Shown here in pieces: positions 48,010-59,162 of a DNA stretch of 64,000 nt. A program made the translations under genes and the position numbers. The notes below the pieces were generated by a model. It was not told the DNA's origin, made no database searches, and worked only from the letters and a program-made list of their open reading frames with translations. Origin of the DNA: Holothuria scabra (lineage: Eukaryota; Echinodermata; Holothuroidea; Aspidochirotida; Holothuriidae); assembly GCA_037179385.1 (NCBI GenBank), contig CM074179.1:35427905-35491904 (forward strand), in the 5' to 3' direction. Within the stretch, counting starts at the first letter, position 1, and every line of letters begins with the position of its first letter.

Positions 48010-48985
48010 GTCTGGGAACCTTAGTCCAGTTTCCATTTACAGGAATCCCGCATTTTGACTGACGAATTAGTAAACATGGTATGGCCACGTGGTGCACGAA
48101 ACAAGTATGAATAGTGTATTTTGGTACATACAACTGATACAACGAACTACAAACAACCTAATTAGCTTTTGTAGGTGGAAATGTGTACCAGGCCATACGT
48201 TCGATGCATAAATATTACCTATTACGCCAGATATAATTTAGTATTTTAATTTTTGTCGTGACGTCATATTTGGTGGTCGTAAATAAGATTCGATAGAAAG
48301 TTGGCAGGCTATTGTATGCCGTAGGTATGCCATGCAACTTAGTTGGAAACGTGGGCTGTTCAACAGTCAAGCCGTTGAAAGACTCATAGTATTATTTATA
48401 GTAGTGAAAGTAAGATTTTTGATATTTGAATGTAGTAGCTGAAACACAATAGCCTGCTTACAGCAGGCTAACACAAATGTTAAAGTCAATTCTTAAATAT
48501 AAGCACGGATGCTCTCAAACTCCCCCAAATGTTTTTTTTTTTTTTTCAAATGATAGCTTTCATGAAATTGGAATTGAAAAATGTGGAGATTATTGGTGAA
48601 GCCTTCCTGTTAGCAAATCCGAGATTACATGACGGTTGAAGATCGTGACAAAGTTTTTTAGTAGTCTACATGCGGTTACCATTTTTTTGCGTCTATTAAG
48701 GGTTGCCTGATGTTGCTTGCAAATTTGGTTGGGCTACCTTTAATAGATGGTTGAAAAAGTGGAAAATAAATGCGGACAGCACACAAAAATCGAACAAGAG
48801 CGAATTGTGCAAAACAGAGGTCCGGAGAGGAAAAAAAAGGGCCATTAAGACGTAAAAGGGACAAATGGAAGTGGAAATTACAAAAGATCTATCATTTCAT
48901 TAAGGTCATATCGAGAGAGAGTTTCGAGCGTCATAAAAAGCCGGTTTCCAGCACTTAGACTGTCACGGTGAGAGCCTCGGCACTT
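48010..48985. other. gene-free stretch
   Basis: No exon, RNA gene or clear repeat was recognised apart from a T run at about 48532-48546. Confidence 0.4.
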
Positions 48986-49700
48986 TACGGCTACCGTAAC
49001 TGTTAAGTTCTGTATTGAACAAGGAGAAGGGGGATTGAGATGCTCAACCACCGGGTTGCCTTAAAAATTTCGTTTGACTGGCCTAAGGTTTTCCGTCACT
49101 CGGACCGCGAGGCCGCCAAGACTGCGCGTGGTCTCCCTCACATACAGCGAGTTACAATTCCCAAAAGCTAAAATGCAAGCTACACTATAGGAAAGGAAAG
49201 AAAATCGTTGTTTAACAGTGAAGTTATTGCCGTTGGGGCCTAAACTGTAGACAAGATTGTGTTTACCGACAAATGCGCATGTACTATACCTCGGACGGTT
49301 ACAAGGAAAGGAGCAGGGGTGTCACTGGAGAAGTTTGTGGGCGGGAAGCCTGGAACAAATGGTTTTCTCAACTCTAAAGGCAGTAATGGGGGGGGGGGGG
49401 CAGGAAAAACGTCACGGGTTGAAAGGTCCTGTTGGAGTGACTCTACATTTTTGTAAACAGCGCGTATAATAGGGAGTACCGATGGGTGATATGGAATAAC
49501 CAAAGAAATGCGTAGATTGGTAAAGGATTTGTACTTCTTTTCCTGAGCTTCCTCTCTGCTGGTCCCTTGAATTCTGCTTAGGGCACTGAAGAGGATTTTT
49601 GCCGGGTACTGGGATTTTTCAAAGGATAAAATTTGTTCAGAGACAGTGGAAAAGTCAGAATCCTCTGAACATATTCGTCTGGCCGGCAAGAATTGGGAAT
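48985..49700 (-). pseudogene. Penelope-like retroelement C-terminal fragment (RT end, linker, GIY-YIG)
   Basis: On the minus strand one frame gives NLRISLVIPYHPSVLPIIRA and LRKPFVP. After a frame change it gives FPCNRPRYSTC, then LVYSLGPNGNNFTV and CNSLYVRETTRSLG with VVEHLN further on. The pattern YHP..P.I....... (R)KP is seen at the end of reverse transcriptases that carry a GIY-YIG endonuclease. It is followed here by a Cys-rich linker and an LYVGETGRSLG-like nuclease start with Gly replaced by Arg. Frame changes and a stop after PVKRNF show it is dead. Order and orientation fit a Penelope-like element. Confidence 0.7.
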
Positions 49701-50220
49701 AAGGGATAGATTTAGTGTAAGATTTAGGATAGTTGGAAGGGTAAAGCAGATATTTATGACAGTCTGTGGGTTTGAAGAGTAGGTTGGATGTAATTTTTCA
49801 GTTGTTTGGTCTAGTTAAACATCAGAAGAGTACGGGATACAATGGGTAAGTTTCAAAAAGGGGCAGAAGAAATATACAAAATCGATGAACTTAAGTTTTA
49901 AATTCATTGAGGGATCCGGAGCGCGCGAGAAAATTTTGGTTTTTGAGAACCATTTGTAAACGAACATAATTAAACTTTTAAACTTTAAACTCAATCGACG
50001 ATACCACTCAACCTACCCATACAGAAATACAGCTTAAAGATTAAAGGCCTTTGAGAGATTGAGGAAAATTGAAAATTGACGGGCCCGCGCAACCATTCCC
50101 AATGTACGTTAAACCGACAAGATGGAGTGTAAACATTGGCAATTGCACGGAAACCGGGGCGAAGTTTGGCATTAGATATGTCAAATGCACTTTTCTAACT
50201 TTGAGAGCTCTGAATAATAT
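49701..50220. other. gene-free stretch
   Basis: Sequence next to the retroelement fragment, possibly including more of its decayed reverse transcriptase. I could not identify motifs. Confidence 0.35.
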
Positions 50221-50540
50221 TGAGATGTATTTAAATTAATTTAAAAAAAAAACAATACGACAAGACTGGATTGATCAAATAAAATTTCCGCAAATTGGAA
50301 AAATGTTAAAAATTGAAAAAGACGCATCCATTATTAATTCCAGAGACGAGCACCTCACCGAAAATCTTGCAGACAGGATGAAATATTTTTCTCTGAGATG
50401 TATTTAAATTAATTTAAAAAAAAAAAACAATACGACAAGACTGGATTGATCAAATGAAATTTACGCAAATTGGAAAAATCTTAAATATTGAAAAGACACA
50501 TCCATTATTTGTTCCAGAGTCGGATGAAATATTTTTCCTG
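50221..50540. repeat. tandem duplication, 173-bp unit
   Basis: TGAGATGTATTTAAATTAAT at 50221 recurs at 50394, followed in both by an A run, CAATACGACAAGACTGGATT and CGCAAATTGGAAAAAT. Both units end in a GGATGAAATATTTTTC block. About 90 percent identical by eye; non-coding. Confidence 0.8.
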
Positions 50541-51655
50541 TAAAAATAGTCTTATAAAAATACCAACCGTCACACATGGGATCACAATTTGCTATTTGGT
50601 ATTTAGCAGGGACGTCGATCATGGGGGACGAAGGCGTCGATTGCCACCAAAATGAAAATAGTGGAGGGGCAAACACATCATTCTGTTCCCAAAATTACTC
50701 CCAACATTCAAATTAGAAAAACAAACAATCAGATAGAATGAACAACATATCACATTGCAGTATACAGATTTCTCTAAGACTTAGAGATTACCGGTACGTC
50801 AATTTGAGATTATGTACGTGTGAATGCGGTGTGTACGTGTGTGCGTATACGTGTGAACAAATGTTCGTACGGGTGGATTGCATATGGACAATTCCTGTTC
50901 GAAAATATTCGGCCCGATGCAAATTACAAACCGACCAGAGCAGACCGACCTCCCTGGAATTAACAATCCTTCATTTCTATGACAGACCGGGCGCAGAGAC
51001 ATCTTTCAAAGAAAACCTGCTGCTTGAGCATTTGCTATTTTTAAAGAGAACCTCAAAATGAGGATGACAAATATAATCCCCTTGAATGCTTTGATATGTC
51101 ACCCCACCCTACCAAAATCTATAAGCCTATGCTCTCAAGCAACAAACCTAATCGTATCAAAGACTATTTGAGACGCTTATGATAATGATGAGGCTGGAAG
51201 GCGCGGGCAGTGACAGGGATCGGTGAAGACGGTGTCATGCACGGAGCAAAGTAACGTAAGCGATGAAACACGCAAACGACATTGGCTTAAGAGAGATACT
51301 TTCAGGATGTGACACCGACAAGACAAAACGTAAATTTTACTGTTTTCGGTCCATAACATAAGGAGGTGTGTGATTACATGGCTCATACTCATAGTCAAAT
51401 GTAGAAAGGGGGGGATATGAACCCCTGTTCCCCGGGACTCACGCCAATTAAAGTAGTACAGTAATGATTTTTTCTGTTTTACGTCATTACATGGAAGCAC
51501 AATGATATAAGAAGACCTTTTGGCAAACAGTTGCTGTAGAGAAGACTATTGAATTGTTGACATAACGATAAACAACATAAAGATGTGCACGTTTACATAT
51601 TTGAAATCTTTATTTTATGCTGACGGTATCAACCCACTTAAAAATGTCTCAATTT
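50541..51655. other. gene-free stretch
   Basis: No supported exon or repeat. A 107-codon open frame at 50738 shows a TG-rich tract and no recognisable domain; I regard it as chance. Confidence 0.4.
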
Positions 51656-51659
51656 TAAC

Positions 51660-51665
51660 TTTATT
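51660..51665 (-). promoter_or_regulatory. candidate poly(A) signal of gene B
   Basis: TTTATT on the plus strand is AATAAA on the minus strand, about 204 nt downstream of the gene B stop. A second one lies near 51609. Such hexamers are frequent by chance in AT-rich DNA. Confidence 0.3.
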
Positions 51666-51868
51666 TTAATAATTTGCGTGATCAAGTTGTCTGATAGTCA
51701 GTCAGTACCGAGACTCAAACCAAATGCCTTACTTGAAGTTTCGACTCAAGTACAGAAGAAGTCTTAATCTTTCATATCCGTCTAAGGTGCAGTTAAAAAG
51801 GCATTATCAATAAATCAACAAAACATTAAGTAGTATAATGATGGCTACTAGCGTTAACATGTTTGTTA

Positions 51869-52290
51869 TTAAAGAGGGCGCACTTTCATTTCTGTGTATT
51901 TAATCCGGCAATCGTTTCCGGAAAGACCGTGCCAAAATATAGTTTGTCCTTTATTTCCATTTCGTTTACCGTTCAAATTTGAGTATGCGCAACTATATGA
52001 AATGATACGGCAGTTGTTGCAATTAATATCTTCGCAACATCTATAATGAGTACTTAAATCAAATGTGCGTTGGTCACATGCACTCGACGAACCTTCGCGT
52101 CTGTGTTTGTACCACCAGGCACCCCCGTGTACAGCAGCACAGTTATCACCAGAGTAATAATAATAAAAATATTAGCAAGAATCATCATTAGGGTAAAAAT
52201 AATAAGGGCAGTGAACGCCATCACCCCCGTCATTGTCTGTACCACTCGTACTAAACGGTTGGTTGTAGTGATGTCTCATGGCGTCGTAGC
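51869..52290 (-). CDS. gene B last exon: FReD C-terminal part, interrupted by TAA
   Basis: 422 nt to the normal TAA end, two codons longer than gene A. Opens GYDAMRHHYNQPFSTSGTDN as in gene A. The insertion reads DDSC, stop, YFYYYYSGDNC; the stop is TAA at 52174-52172. The frame then continues to HGGAWWYKHRR, SNLNGKRN and TEMKVRPL. Confidence 0.85.
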
Positions 52291-55200
52291 CTGTTGAAAG
52301 TGAGGAGTAATTGATCAATGAATATCTAAGTCCTAGGCTACTGCGGATAAAAAAAAAAAAAAAAAACCTTGTTTTTCCTTTTGTTCTTTTTTACTGAACA
52401 TATTTCAGTCAAATCTTCTAAAATCGATTTAATGACAACTTTTTTGAGCAATATTTAACCCTTTACCGTTGTGCTCCAATCGGGGCATATTTGCGCGCCT
52501 CGGAAGTGGGTGGAAAAGCGGAATAGGCTATTGACCCCGTGAAGTTAAACTAATGTCCCTCTCGTTGTGTGGCCGAATTTTCGGGCAGCTACTCGCAGTT
52601 TCGAGCACCGCGTGAAACAGTAAAGATGGGTGACAGCCGCGCTCTCCTTATGGATCCAAAAGGATCCAAACAACGGTAAAGGGTTAAAATAAACCTGTGG
52701 AGTGCGTTTACTGCAAAGCTGATGCCACTGTCTCTGCGTGCGTGCACGTAACCCTTTAGCCGATTGGTGCAGATGTTTTAGATTAACCATGTACCGTTGT
52801 GCTCCAATCGGGGCATATTTGCGCTCCTCGGAAGTGGGCGGAAAAGCGGACGTGGCACGCCCCGAATCAGGTTCGGTATGTCATTGACCCCGTGACCTTA
52901 AACTATTGTCTCTCTCGTTGTTGTGGCCGAAGTTTCGGGTAACAGTTTTGAGTTCCGCGTGAAACAGTAAAGATGGGTGACAGCCGCGCTCTCCGTCTGG
53001 GTCCAAAAGGACCCAAACAACGGTAAAGGGTTAAACATATATTAAAGTCAGCGTAATATCAACAACTGACCTCATTTTCAGTCAAATTTTATTCCCTGCA
53101 TTTTATATATACAGAATATACATGTACAGACATACAATATATTACAGAATGTCACTACCTGTGTCTCGAATACAATACCTCAATTGCGCTACACTCAACT
53201 AATGTATATTTTGTTTCCTTTTCATAATACAGTAGTCGCGCCTAAAGATAGATGCAAGTTGTTTTGTGAAACATTTCGTTCTTTGGGATTTTTCATTCAT
53301 TAAATGTTGCGTTATTTTGTGGTTTTTTTAAAATCCAGTTGTATGCTTGTTAGACCATTTGAAATTCATCCGCTGCACTAAAGTTGTTTCAACTATCAAT
53401 TGAAATTTAATTTTTGAAGTGTTTTTCAATAATTTAGGGGACTTTCATGTAAGCGGACTTTACACAACGACGATAGGTATTCTTAGGGAAGAAACCCTGT
53501 AAGAACGTGTGATCAGAATTTCTGATGATGTGTTAAAAATTGCTTTGGGAAAACTTTTAGCCCACAGTGGTAAAGTATCATTGAGCATCAGTACTAAAGA
53601 TCCCACGTCAACAAGTTTTACTGGTAAACATTTATCTCTACAACTTTAAAATCATAAATTAAAATGCGTTCATGTCGATTTAATACAACTTCCTAATTCG
53701 GCACATTCTCCACAATTGTTGTACGTCAAAGCAGCTCACAGTACAAGACGCAACTGATGGAATTGGCATGGAATTTAGCAATTCTCACGTGATTTCTTTT
53801 TCTCGAATCATTAAGATATAATTTACTATTGAGAAAACAAATTTTTTTATTTATCTTCATACGTTTCACAAGCTAAAGCTGAGGATTTAAAAGCAATGTT
53901 TTATTAAGATTGGCGTTTTTCATGTACAATAAAATGTGCAATACTTGTTTAAAGAGAAAACACATATAAAACAAAATTCCCTACGTACCCATTTATATAC
54001 CCTATGTTCAATGTCGTTTGAGTTTTGACTTAGTAAGAGTGAAAAGTCAATAAACTGGTATTTCATCCGCAACTTTGAGTTACCCTCATATGGAATGGAC
54101 TAAAGAATATATTTCAATTTTGAAGGAATCAATTTAAACGTGATAAGGTCAATTTCAGACTAACCTGCATTTCCGCTGTAACTTCCAAGTACAGTCATTC
54201 GATACTTGGTTCCTTCATTTCCGATACGAAATCCGTTGTACACGGCTCTGTAATGTCTGTTACCAGAGTCAATCATATCGATGCGGAGTTGATAGTTTCT
54301 CTGGCTAGTAAGGTGGTGGATTTTTTCATTTCCAAGCCAAAAATCTTCATCCAATTCCCCAAACCCACTCTTGTAAGAGTTCCAAGAAAGATGAAAGTTA
54401 CGACTGGAATCTGGAATGCGTCTCTGCAAAACCTTGGTAAAGAATATAAGTCAATAAGATTGCAAACAATAGTTTTGAAACATGTCTCCAACAGTTCCAT
54501 TGCAATGACTTCGCTCGAAACCGCTACATCAACAAACCGACCGAATGCCATTTACGTTGGGTACGCTCACTAATAAAGTAATGTAAGGTGTCACTTATTG
54601 TTACATTGTTAACAAAAGTTGGTTACAAAGTAAAACCAGGGAGTTGCTAGCACTCCCTGGTAAAACATCTGAAAACAAACATTACACTTTAGATGATTCT
54701 TTAATACATGTGTGTAGTAGTTAGGTTTAATATCAACATTGCGTACCGTCCATCGTCCTTCTGATATGTTGCAATAAACTTGAAACTCCCGCCAATTGGG
54801 AGGTAAGATGTAGTACAACCCGCTACCGTTATAACCCTTTGTTAATGGAACTTCATCGCAGTCCCTTGGCAGTCGACATCTTGATCCGTCAACTAAGTAA
54901 CCTGTATTACTGCATTCACAGTTTTCTCCATTGCCAACAAATCCTGTATTACAAGAACAGCGCCCCCCATCTGTTGTACTTATGCACCTTGCGTTTTGAT
55001 CACATGTGTAATTAGTGCATGACAAACCACTGCTACTACAAGAAAACCTCTGTGAACAGTGACTGTTAATGAAGTATTCTCCAACCTATGATAAATAAAA
55101 TAAAAAGCAAATAATTTGAAATAAGAATACATATTTTTTCTTGAAACGGTTAATATTTGTTCCTCTGTCAACAATAATCGCAACGTCAGAAACTCTTTGG

Positions 55201-57832
55201 GTGCTGAGTAAATCAATGGGCAATCGACTGTACTGCTCAAGCCAGTTGCTTCGACCGACCAATACTTTTACATCATACCTTTGACATTAAAATATTAGCC
55301 AGTTAAAGTGATAAAAGGATAGGTTTTGGGGTCAATTTTAAAACACTTTTCTGCCTTTGTGGAGAGGTATGAAAACTACTCAAGAGCAAAAACTGGATAG
55401 GCTTACAATTTTTTCTCTCTTTACTCCTTACCAGAATTACTTTGCCAGCGGTGGAAGAGTAGCACGGGCATTCTTCGAGAGGAACGCAGTCACTTCCTCT
55501 CAAAAAGAATCCATTAGGACAGACACATCTACTTGTTTCTCGACAATTATTGTGACAGGTCGTTGGAGCTTCACAAGTCCTTTCACATGAGCAGTTTGTG
55601 TATATCGTGTTAGTAGGACATAAAGGCGGACAGTCTCGTCCATCGCCGATGAAGCCAGTATTACAAACACAGCGTTCTCCTTCGCTGGAAAGTATACACC
55701 TTGCGTCGGGATGACAACTGTAACTTCTACATGTCAAGCCGCTTTCACTACAAGAGCATTGCGTTGAACATTGGTCGTTAATGACAGATCCGTCAATCTA
55801 TTAAAGAAGGGCACGGGTATACATTTGCAAGTAAAATGTTACACTAAGATCGGGGGAAGTTATTTCTGGAATTTGAAGGAACTAACTACAAAGATGTTCA
55901 TTTGAGTAGAAAAGTAAAAAATTCACCCCACTTTTAAATAAGTCACAACACGGTAAAAGTTTTTCAGTTTTAGAAAGACTACCGGTAAAGTATGAAAAAC
56001 GAAATCAAATATGACGTAGTTACATTCATAAAATCTCAACAGGAAACTCTTTCATTTAAGTTTTTGGCAATTTTGTCTGATATGCTTTTATTATAAGATA
56101 AAACTGTAAGCTTAAAAATTATATACTTATGCGTTCGTAGAAAGATTAACCAGCTAAATAATGCTAAATCAGTATTAACATATTTACCGGAATGACTTTG
56201 TTAGCGGTTGAATGATAGCACTGACATTCTTCAGGAGTAACACAATGACTTCCTTTCAAGTAGAAACCATCAGGACAGGTGCATCTTTCTACTTCGTGGC
56301 AATTATTCTGACAGATCGTTGGAGCTTCACAAGTCCTTTCACATGAACAGTTTGTGTATATCATGTTCAATGGACAAATTTCTGGAATTAAACCTGAAGG
56401 AGAAAAAACAATGAATTTTAATTTCACCGTCTAATTTCTTGTATCTTACCATAGTAGTTTCCCAATGATAGGGGTTAGGCCTTCGAAATATTTCGCCTTA
56501 CTTTTCAGGAAACCATTTTACTAGATACCCGACAAGATATTTCAGAAAAAAAAAAGATATAAATAGCCAAGGGAACATACCGTAAAGTTTAGCTTCCCCC
56601 AATGAAGCCAACGAATAGTTTCCCCATTCATGGCTGAGCTGGAAGTAACTGTATTTCATAAATCCCGTTGATCTGTTTGAAATCGTAATATCTATACGAA
56701 GCTGGTACCTTTGTTGGTTTGTCAGATAGGCAAGTTTTTCATTTCCGAGGAAAAACTCGCTACCTAAAAATCCGAAGCCTTTCTTGCAATCAACCCAGTT
56801 GCGTGTAAAATGAAGTGAATCGTCTAGACGACGCATAAAAACCTGTAAAAGGAAAACATCCAGATTTTTTTACATAACAAGTGCGACATGATAATTATGA
56901 TATTTTTTTGCAAACCTCTAAGGGAGGATATGGGGGAACGTGTGAATGATAAAAACTCGGCTCCTTAATAACATATCGATTGATCCAAATTTATGTATCC
57001 TCTATGAGTATCTCCTTTGTCAACATTATTACAGTATATTACAGTAAATACTTTCAGGCAAGCGATGGTTTGACCATATTGCTCCTAAGGAAATGTCTCT
57101 AAGTTTTATCTGTTATGTTTTGAAAGGCTTTGGAAGAAACCCTCACTTCTACAGACCAAAAACGTAAAGTGTATCTCGCAAATGTAATGAAAAGCTTAAG
57201 CGTTTGGATTTTCGTTGAAAGGTTATAAGGTCCTGTTTTGGTTAATTGTTTGGTAAACTGTTAAAAAAGCTTGATTTACAGAACAAAAAGAAAAAGAGAT
57301 AAATAAAAATTACAGAAACGTTCTGGACATTACTACCAGGCGGATGCGGAGCTAGGGATTTCGTTCAGAGGAGCGAAAATGGTCTGCAGGGGCGCTTGGA
57401 AGTTATTGGTGGCTGTTAGAGCATTACATCTGCTTGAATAATACGTCGTAGTTTCAGGAAGCATTTCGTAAATACAGCTGCCATAAATATTGCTGTCTAT
57501 CATAACTGTTGCAACCATTTACAATTAAGAGAGGAGAAACCAGTTTTCAATAGGAATCATTTTTACTGATAGATAACTTTATTCGGATTAAACTACCTCT
57601 GTAAAAAAAAACTACCTTTTAAAGCAATCTTTAAAAAAAATGGAAGCAAATGAAAATAACTAACTCACCGTCCAACCCGATGAGTCGACATCAATGTCGC
57701 AGTAAACTTCAAATGGGTAAGGGAACCCATCTGGTTTGATAACATAGACCCCACTGGAATTTCTAACCCAGCATTGCTCAAAGACTTCCTTGCAGTCACG
57801 TGGATATGTTGGATGTTGGTAGAAGAAAAAGG
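51869..57832 (-). CDS. gene B: FReD-TIL-EGF paralogue with premature stop in last exon
   Basis: Seven exons in the same order and phases as gene A, on the minus strand: 57669-57832, 56581-56842, 56188-56393, 55432-55797, 54747-55085, 54165-54432, 51869-52290, about 675 codons. Lengths differ from gene A only by whole codons (-1, +1, +2). Domain order is the same: partial FReD, TIL, EGF-like/TIL, EGF-like, complete FReD. An in-frame TAA at 52174-52172 (codon about 575) falls inside the Tyr-rich insertion and would remove the last 101 codons, including GGAWWY, SNLNG and TEMKVRPL; the frame beyond it is otherwise open to the normal end. Two cysteines found in gene A are replaced in the 54747-55085 exon. 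A signal-peptide exon lies 5.5 kb upstream at 63301-63363, but its phase does not fit directly. It may be a young pseudogene or encode a truncated protein. Confidence 0.82.
52172..52174 (-). other. in-frame premature stop codon of gene B
   Basis: Minus-strand TAA between TGC and TAT TTT TAT TAT, within the Tyr-codon run. One base change from TAT or TAC would create it. It could be a fixed mutation, a polymorphism or an assembly error. Confidence 0.85.
52459..52683. mobile_element. piggyBac-like TTAA MITE, copy 3
   Basis: Inverted relative to copies 1 and 2: begins CCCTTTACCGTTGTGCTCCA and ends CAAACAACGGTAAAGGG, flanked by TTAA at 52455-52458 and 52684-52687. About 225 bp, with a small internal deletion. 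It sits in the last intron of gene B. Confidence 0.75.
52787..53030. mobile_element. piggyBac-like TTAA MITE, copy 4
   Basis: 244 bp, flanked by TTAA at 52783-52786 and 53031-53034; the left terminus has mutated to CCATGTACCGTTG. The spacer to copy 3 contains the inverse of the spacer between copies 1 and 2 (shared GTGGAGTG.GTTTACTGCAAAGCTGATG), so the pair is a copied unit. Confidence 0.75.
53035..54164. other. rest of gene B last intron
   Basis: AT-rich intron sequence. No repeat class or RNA recognised. Confidence 0.5.
54165..54432 (-). CDS. gene B exon: second FReD, middle part
   Basis: 268 nt as in gene A; donor GCAG|GTTAGT. Encodes MQRRIPDSSRNFHLSW (after VL), GFGELDEDFWLGNEKIHHLT and YQLRIDM, closely matching gene A. 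Confidence 0.9.
54747..55085 (-). CDS. gene B exon: EGF-like plus start of second FReD
   Basis: 339 nt, one codon longer than gene A. Acceptor TATCATAG, donor ACG|GTACGC. Begins VGEYFINSHCSQRFSCSSS where gene A has VGECYINSQCSQRCSC, so two cysteines are lost together. The EGF-like module (CSCNTGFVGNGENC) and FReD opening (SGLYYILP, FQVYCN) are intact. Confidence 0.87.
55432..55797 (-). CDS. gene B exon: EGF-like plus second TIL
   Basis: 366 nt as in gene A; acceptor TTTAATAG, donor CTG|GTAAGG. Encodes INDQCSTQCSCSESGLTC, HPDARC, CVCNTGFIGDGRDC, then CPTNTIYTNCSCERTC and CVCPNGFFLRGSDCV. Confidence 0.9.
56188..56393 (-). CDS. gene B exon: first TIL domain
   Basis: 206 nt as in gene A; acceptor CTTCAG, donor CCG|GTAAAT. 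Encodes CPLNMIYTNCSCERTC, CQNNC, CTCPDGFYLKGSHCV and EECQC. One of the gene A cysteines (MICTN) is Tyr here (MIYTN). Confidence 0.87.
56581..56842 (-). CDS. gene B exon: first FReD, middle part
   Basis: 262 nt, one codon shorter than gene A at its 3' end. It encodes MRRLDDSLHFTRNWVDCKKG, FGFLGSEFFLGNEKLAYLT and YQLRIDI. Donor ACG|GTATGT, acceptor TTACAG. The gene A Tyr in WVDYK is Cys here. Confidence 0.87.
57669..57832 (-). CDS. gene B exon: first FReD, N-terminal part
   Basis: 164 nt, same length and phases as gene A. Acceptor AAAAAAG, donor ACG|GTGAGT. It encodes FFFYQHPTYPRDCKEVFEQC, then SSGVYVIKPDG, FEVYCDIDV and GWT. Confidence 0.87.
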
Positions 57833-59046
57833 CTTTTTTAGGTCAAAAAGAAATAAATTAACTCAATTTACCTCCAGATTTAATGTTTCATTTCTTTTAA
57901 AAACAAACCCATGTAAATCACTTTTTGAGGAATCGTAATCGAAGACAAGTTTTTAAGAAGCAGTATTTGAAAAGACCATATACCGAAGTTGCTGTACTTA
58001 TCGATAACTACTAATTAGGAATATCTGTCTCAAATTTCGAAACGTTTTGGATACATCAACTGCAGTTTTCTCATTTGCAACTGTTACAAAATACGACATT
58101 GCTCAGCAACGAAGTTATCTTCAATAATAAGGTAAGGGTTTTAATCCAAAAGTTAAATATTTCTTTAATTACTCCTCGAACCTCATTGGGGAGAAATGTT
58201 TGAAAAAATATAATTTTTCAATGTATATAATTATAAGCATGTTTATATTTTATGCCTTTGTGTAATTGCTGGCGTAGCATACGAATATTTGTGTGGTCAC
58301 GTATACCTTTCATTTGAGACGCAACTCTTTCCCCTTGAATTTTAATAATAAAAAAGACCATGTGTAGCAAAACTTGTTTGGTAAAACTTTTTGGAATGTT
58401 TTGCTTGTTTTTAGCTATACTTTCAAACCCTTTGGAGACAAATTAATACGAATTCTTTAAATGTGCGTTCAAAACGGAGCTTGTAGGTAACTACGTGGTT
58501 AAAAAGTGCACTTACTTTTTCCCCTTGTTACACTTGTTGGATCGACATTGCCTTCCTGCATTTTGAGAGAAGAGAGAGAGAGAGTGTAATACTTTAATAT
58601 TACCAAGTTAATATTATCTCTTCTTCCCATGGTGTCTCTGCGAGTAATACATTCAAGCGCATTGTAATTTCATCTGAAGAAGTTCAAAGAATTGGCGTTT
58701 TAAATACAGTAAAACTTGTTCTTGCCATTATCTCTGCAAGCGCAATAATTGGGTGACCTGACCTAAGGTCCGCCTTTGTAGGTTGCACACGACGTCACAC
58801 CCTGTTCCACCCAAGGGGAATTAAAGGGACTTAAACCGCATTTGAAACAGAACTTGAATTGGAGTAATATTTTTACTTTTTTCTTCTAACTGACACAACT
58901 TATTTCATTCGTGTTGTTGCGTCGTTAAGTCCCATCTGCCTAAAAATCGTATTTTGATCACAAGGCGATTAACAGTTAAAAGCATGTTCGGTTACGTGAT
59001 TATAACGTTTCAAAAAGGAACTTTGCACTTAGGACCGTAATATGTA

Positions 59047-59162
59047 CACTCTGAAACAGTTAACTACCAATGTTCACCGCTGGTCACGTGTGTGACAAAA
59101 CTGAAATGAAATAAATTTTTACAATAACTGGTGAGGCAAGTGGTGGGTTACCCAAGTAAGTG
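59047..59162. mobile_element. short MITE-like element, CACTCT family, gene B arm
   Basis: Orthologous to 1760-1879: begins CACTCTGAAACAGTTAACTA and ends TTACCCAAGTAAGTG, with the shared interior ATAAATTTTTACAATAACTGG. More diverged at the ends than the copy at 63914. Confidence 0.5.

Noticed and set aside
49240..49689. 149-codon minus-strand frame considered as a host gene
   Set aside because: It matches the end of a GIY-YIG-bearing reverse transcriptase and continues in another frame into the linker and nuclease, so it is a decayed retroelement.
50738..51061. 107-codon plus-strand open frame
   Set aside because: Contains a simple TG-rich tract, no start context, splice structure or domain pattern.
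54253..54573. 106-codon plus-strand open frame
   Set aside because: Antisense to a well-supported FReD exon of gene B.
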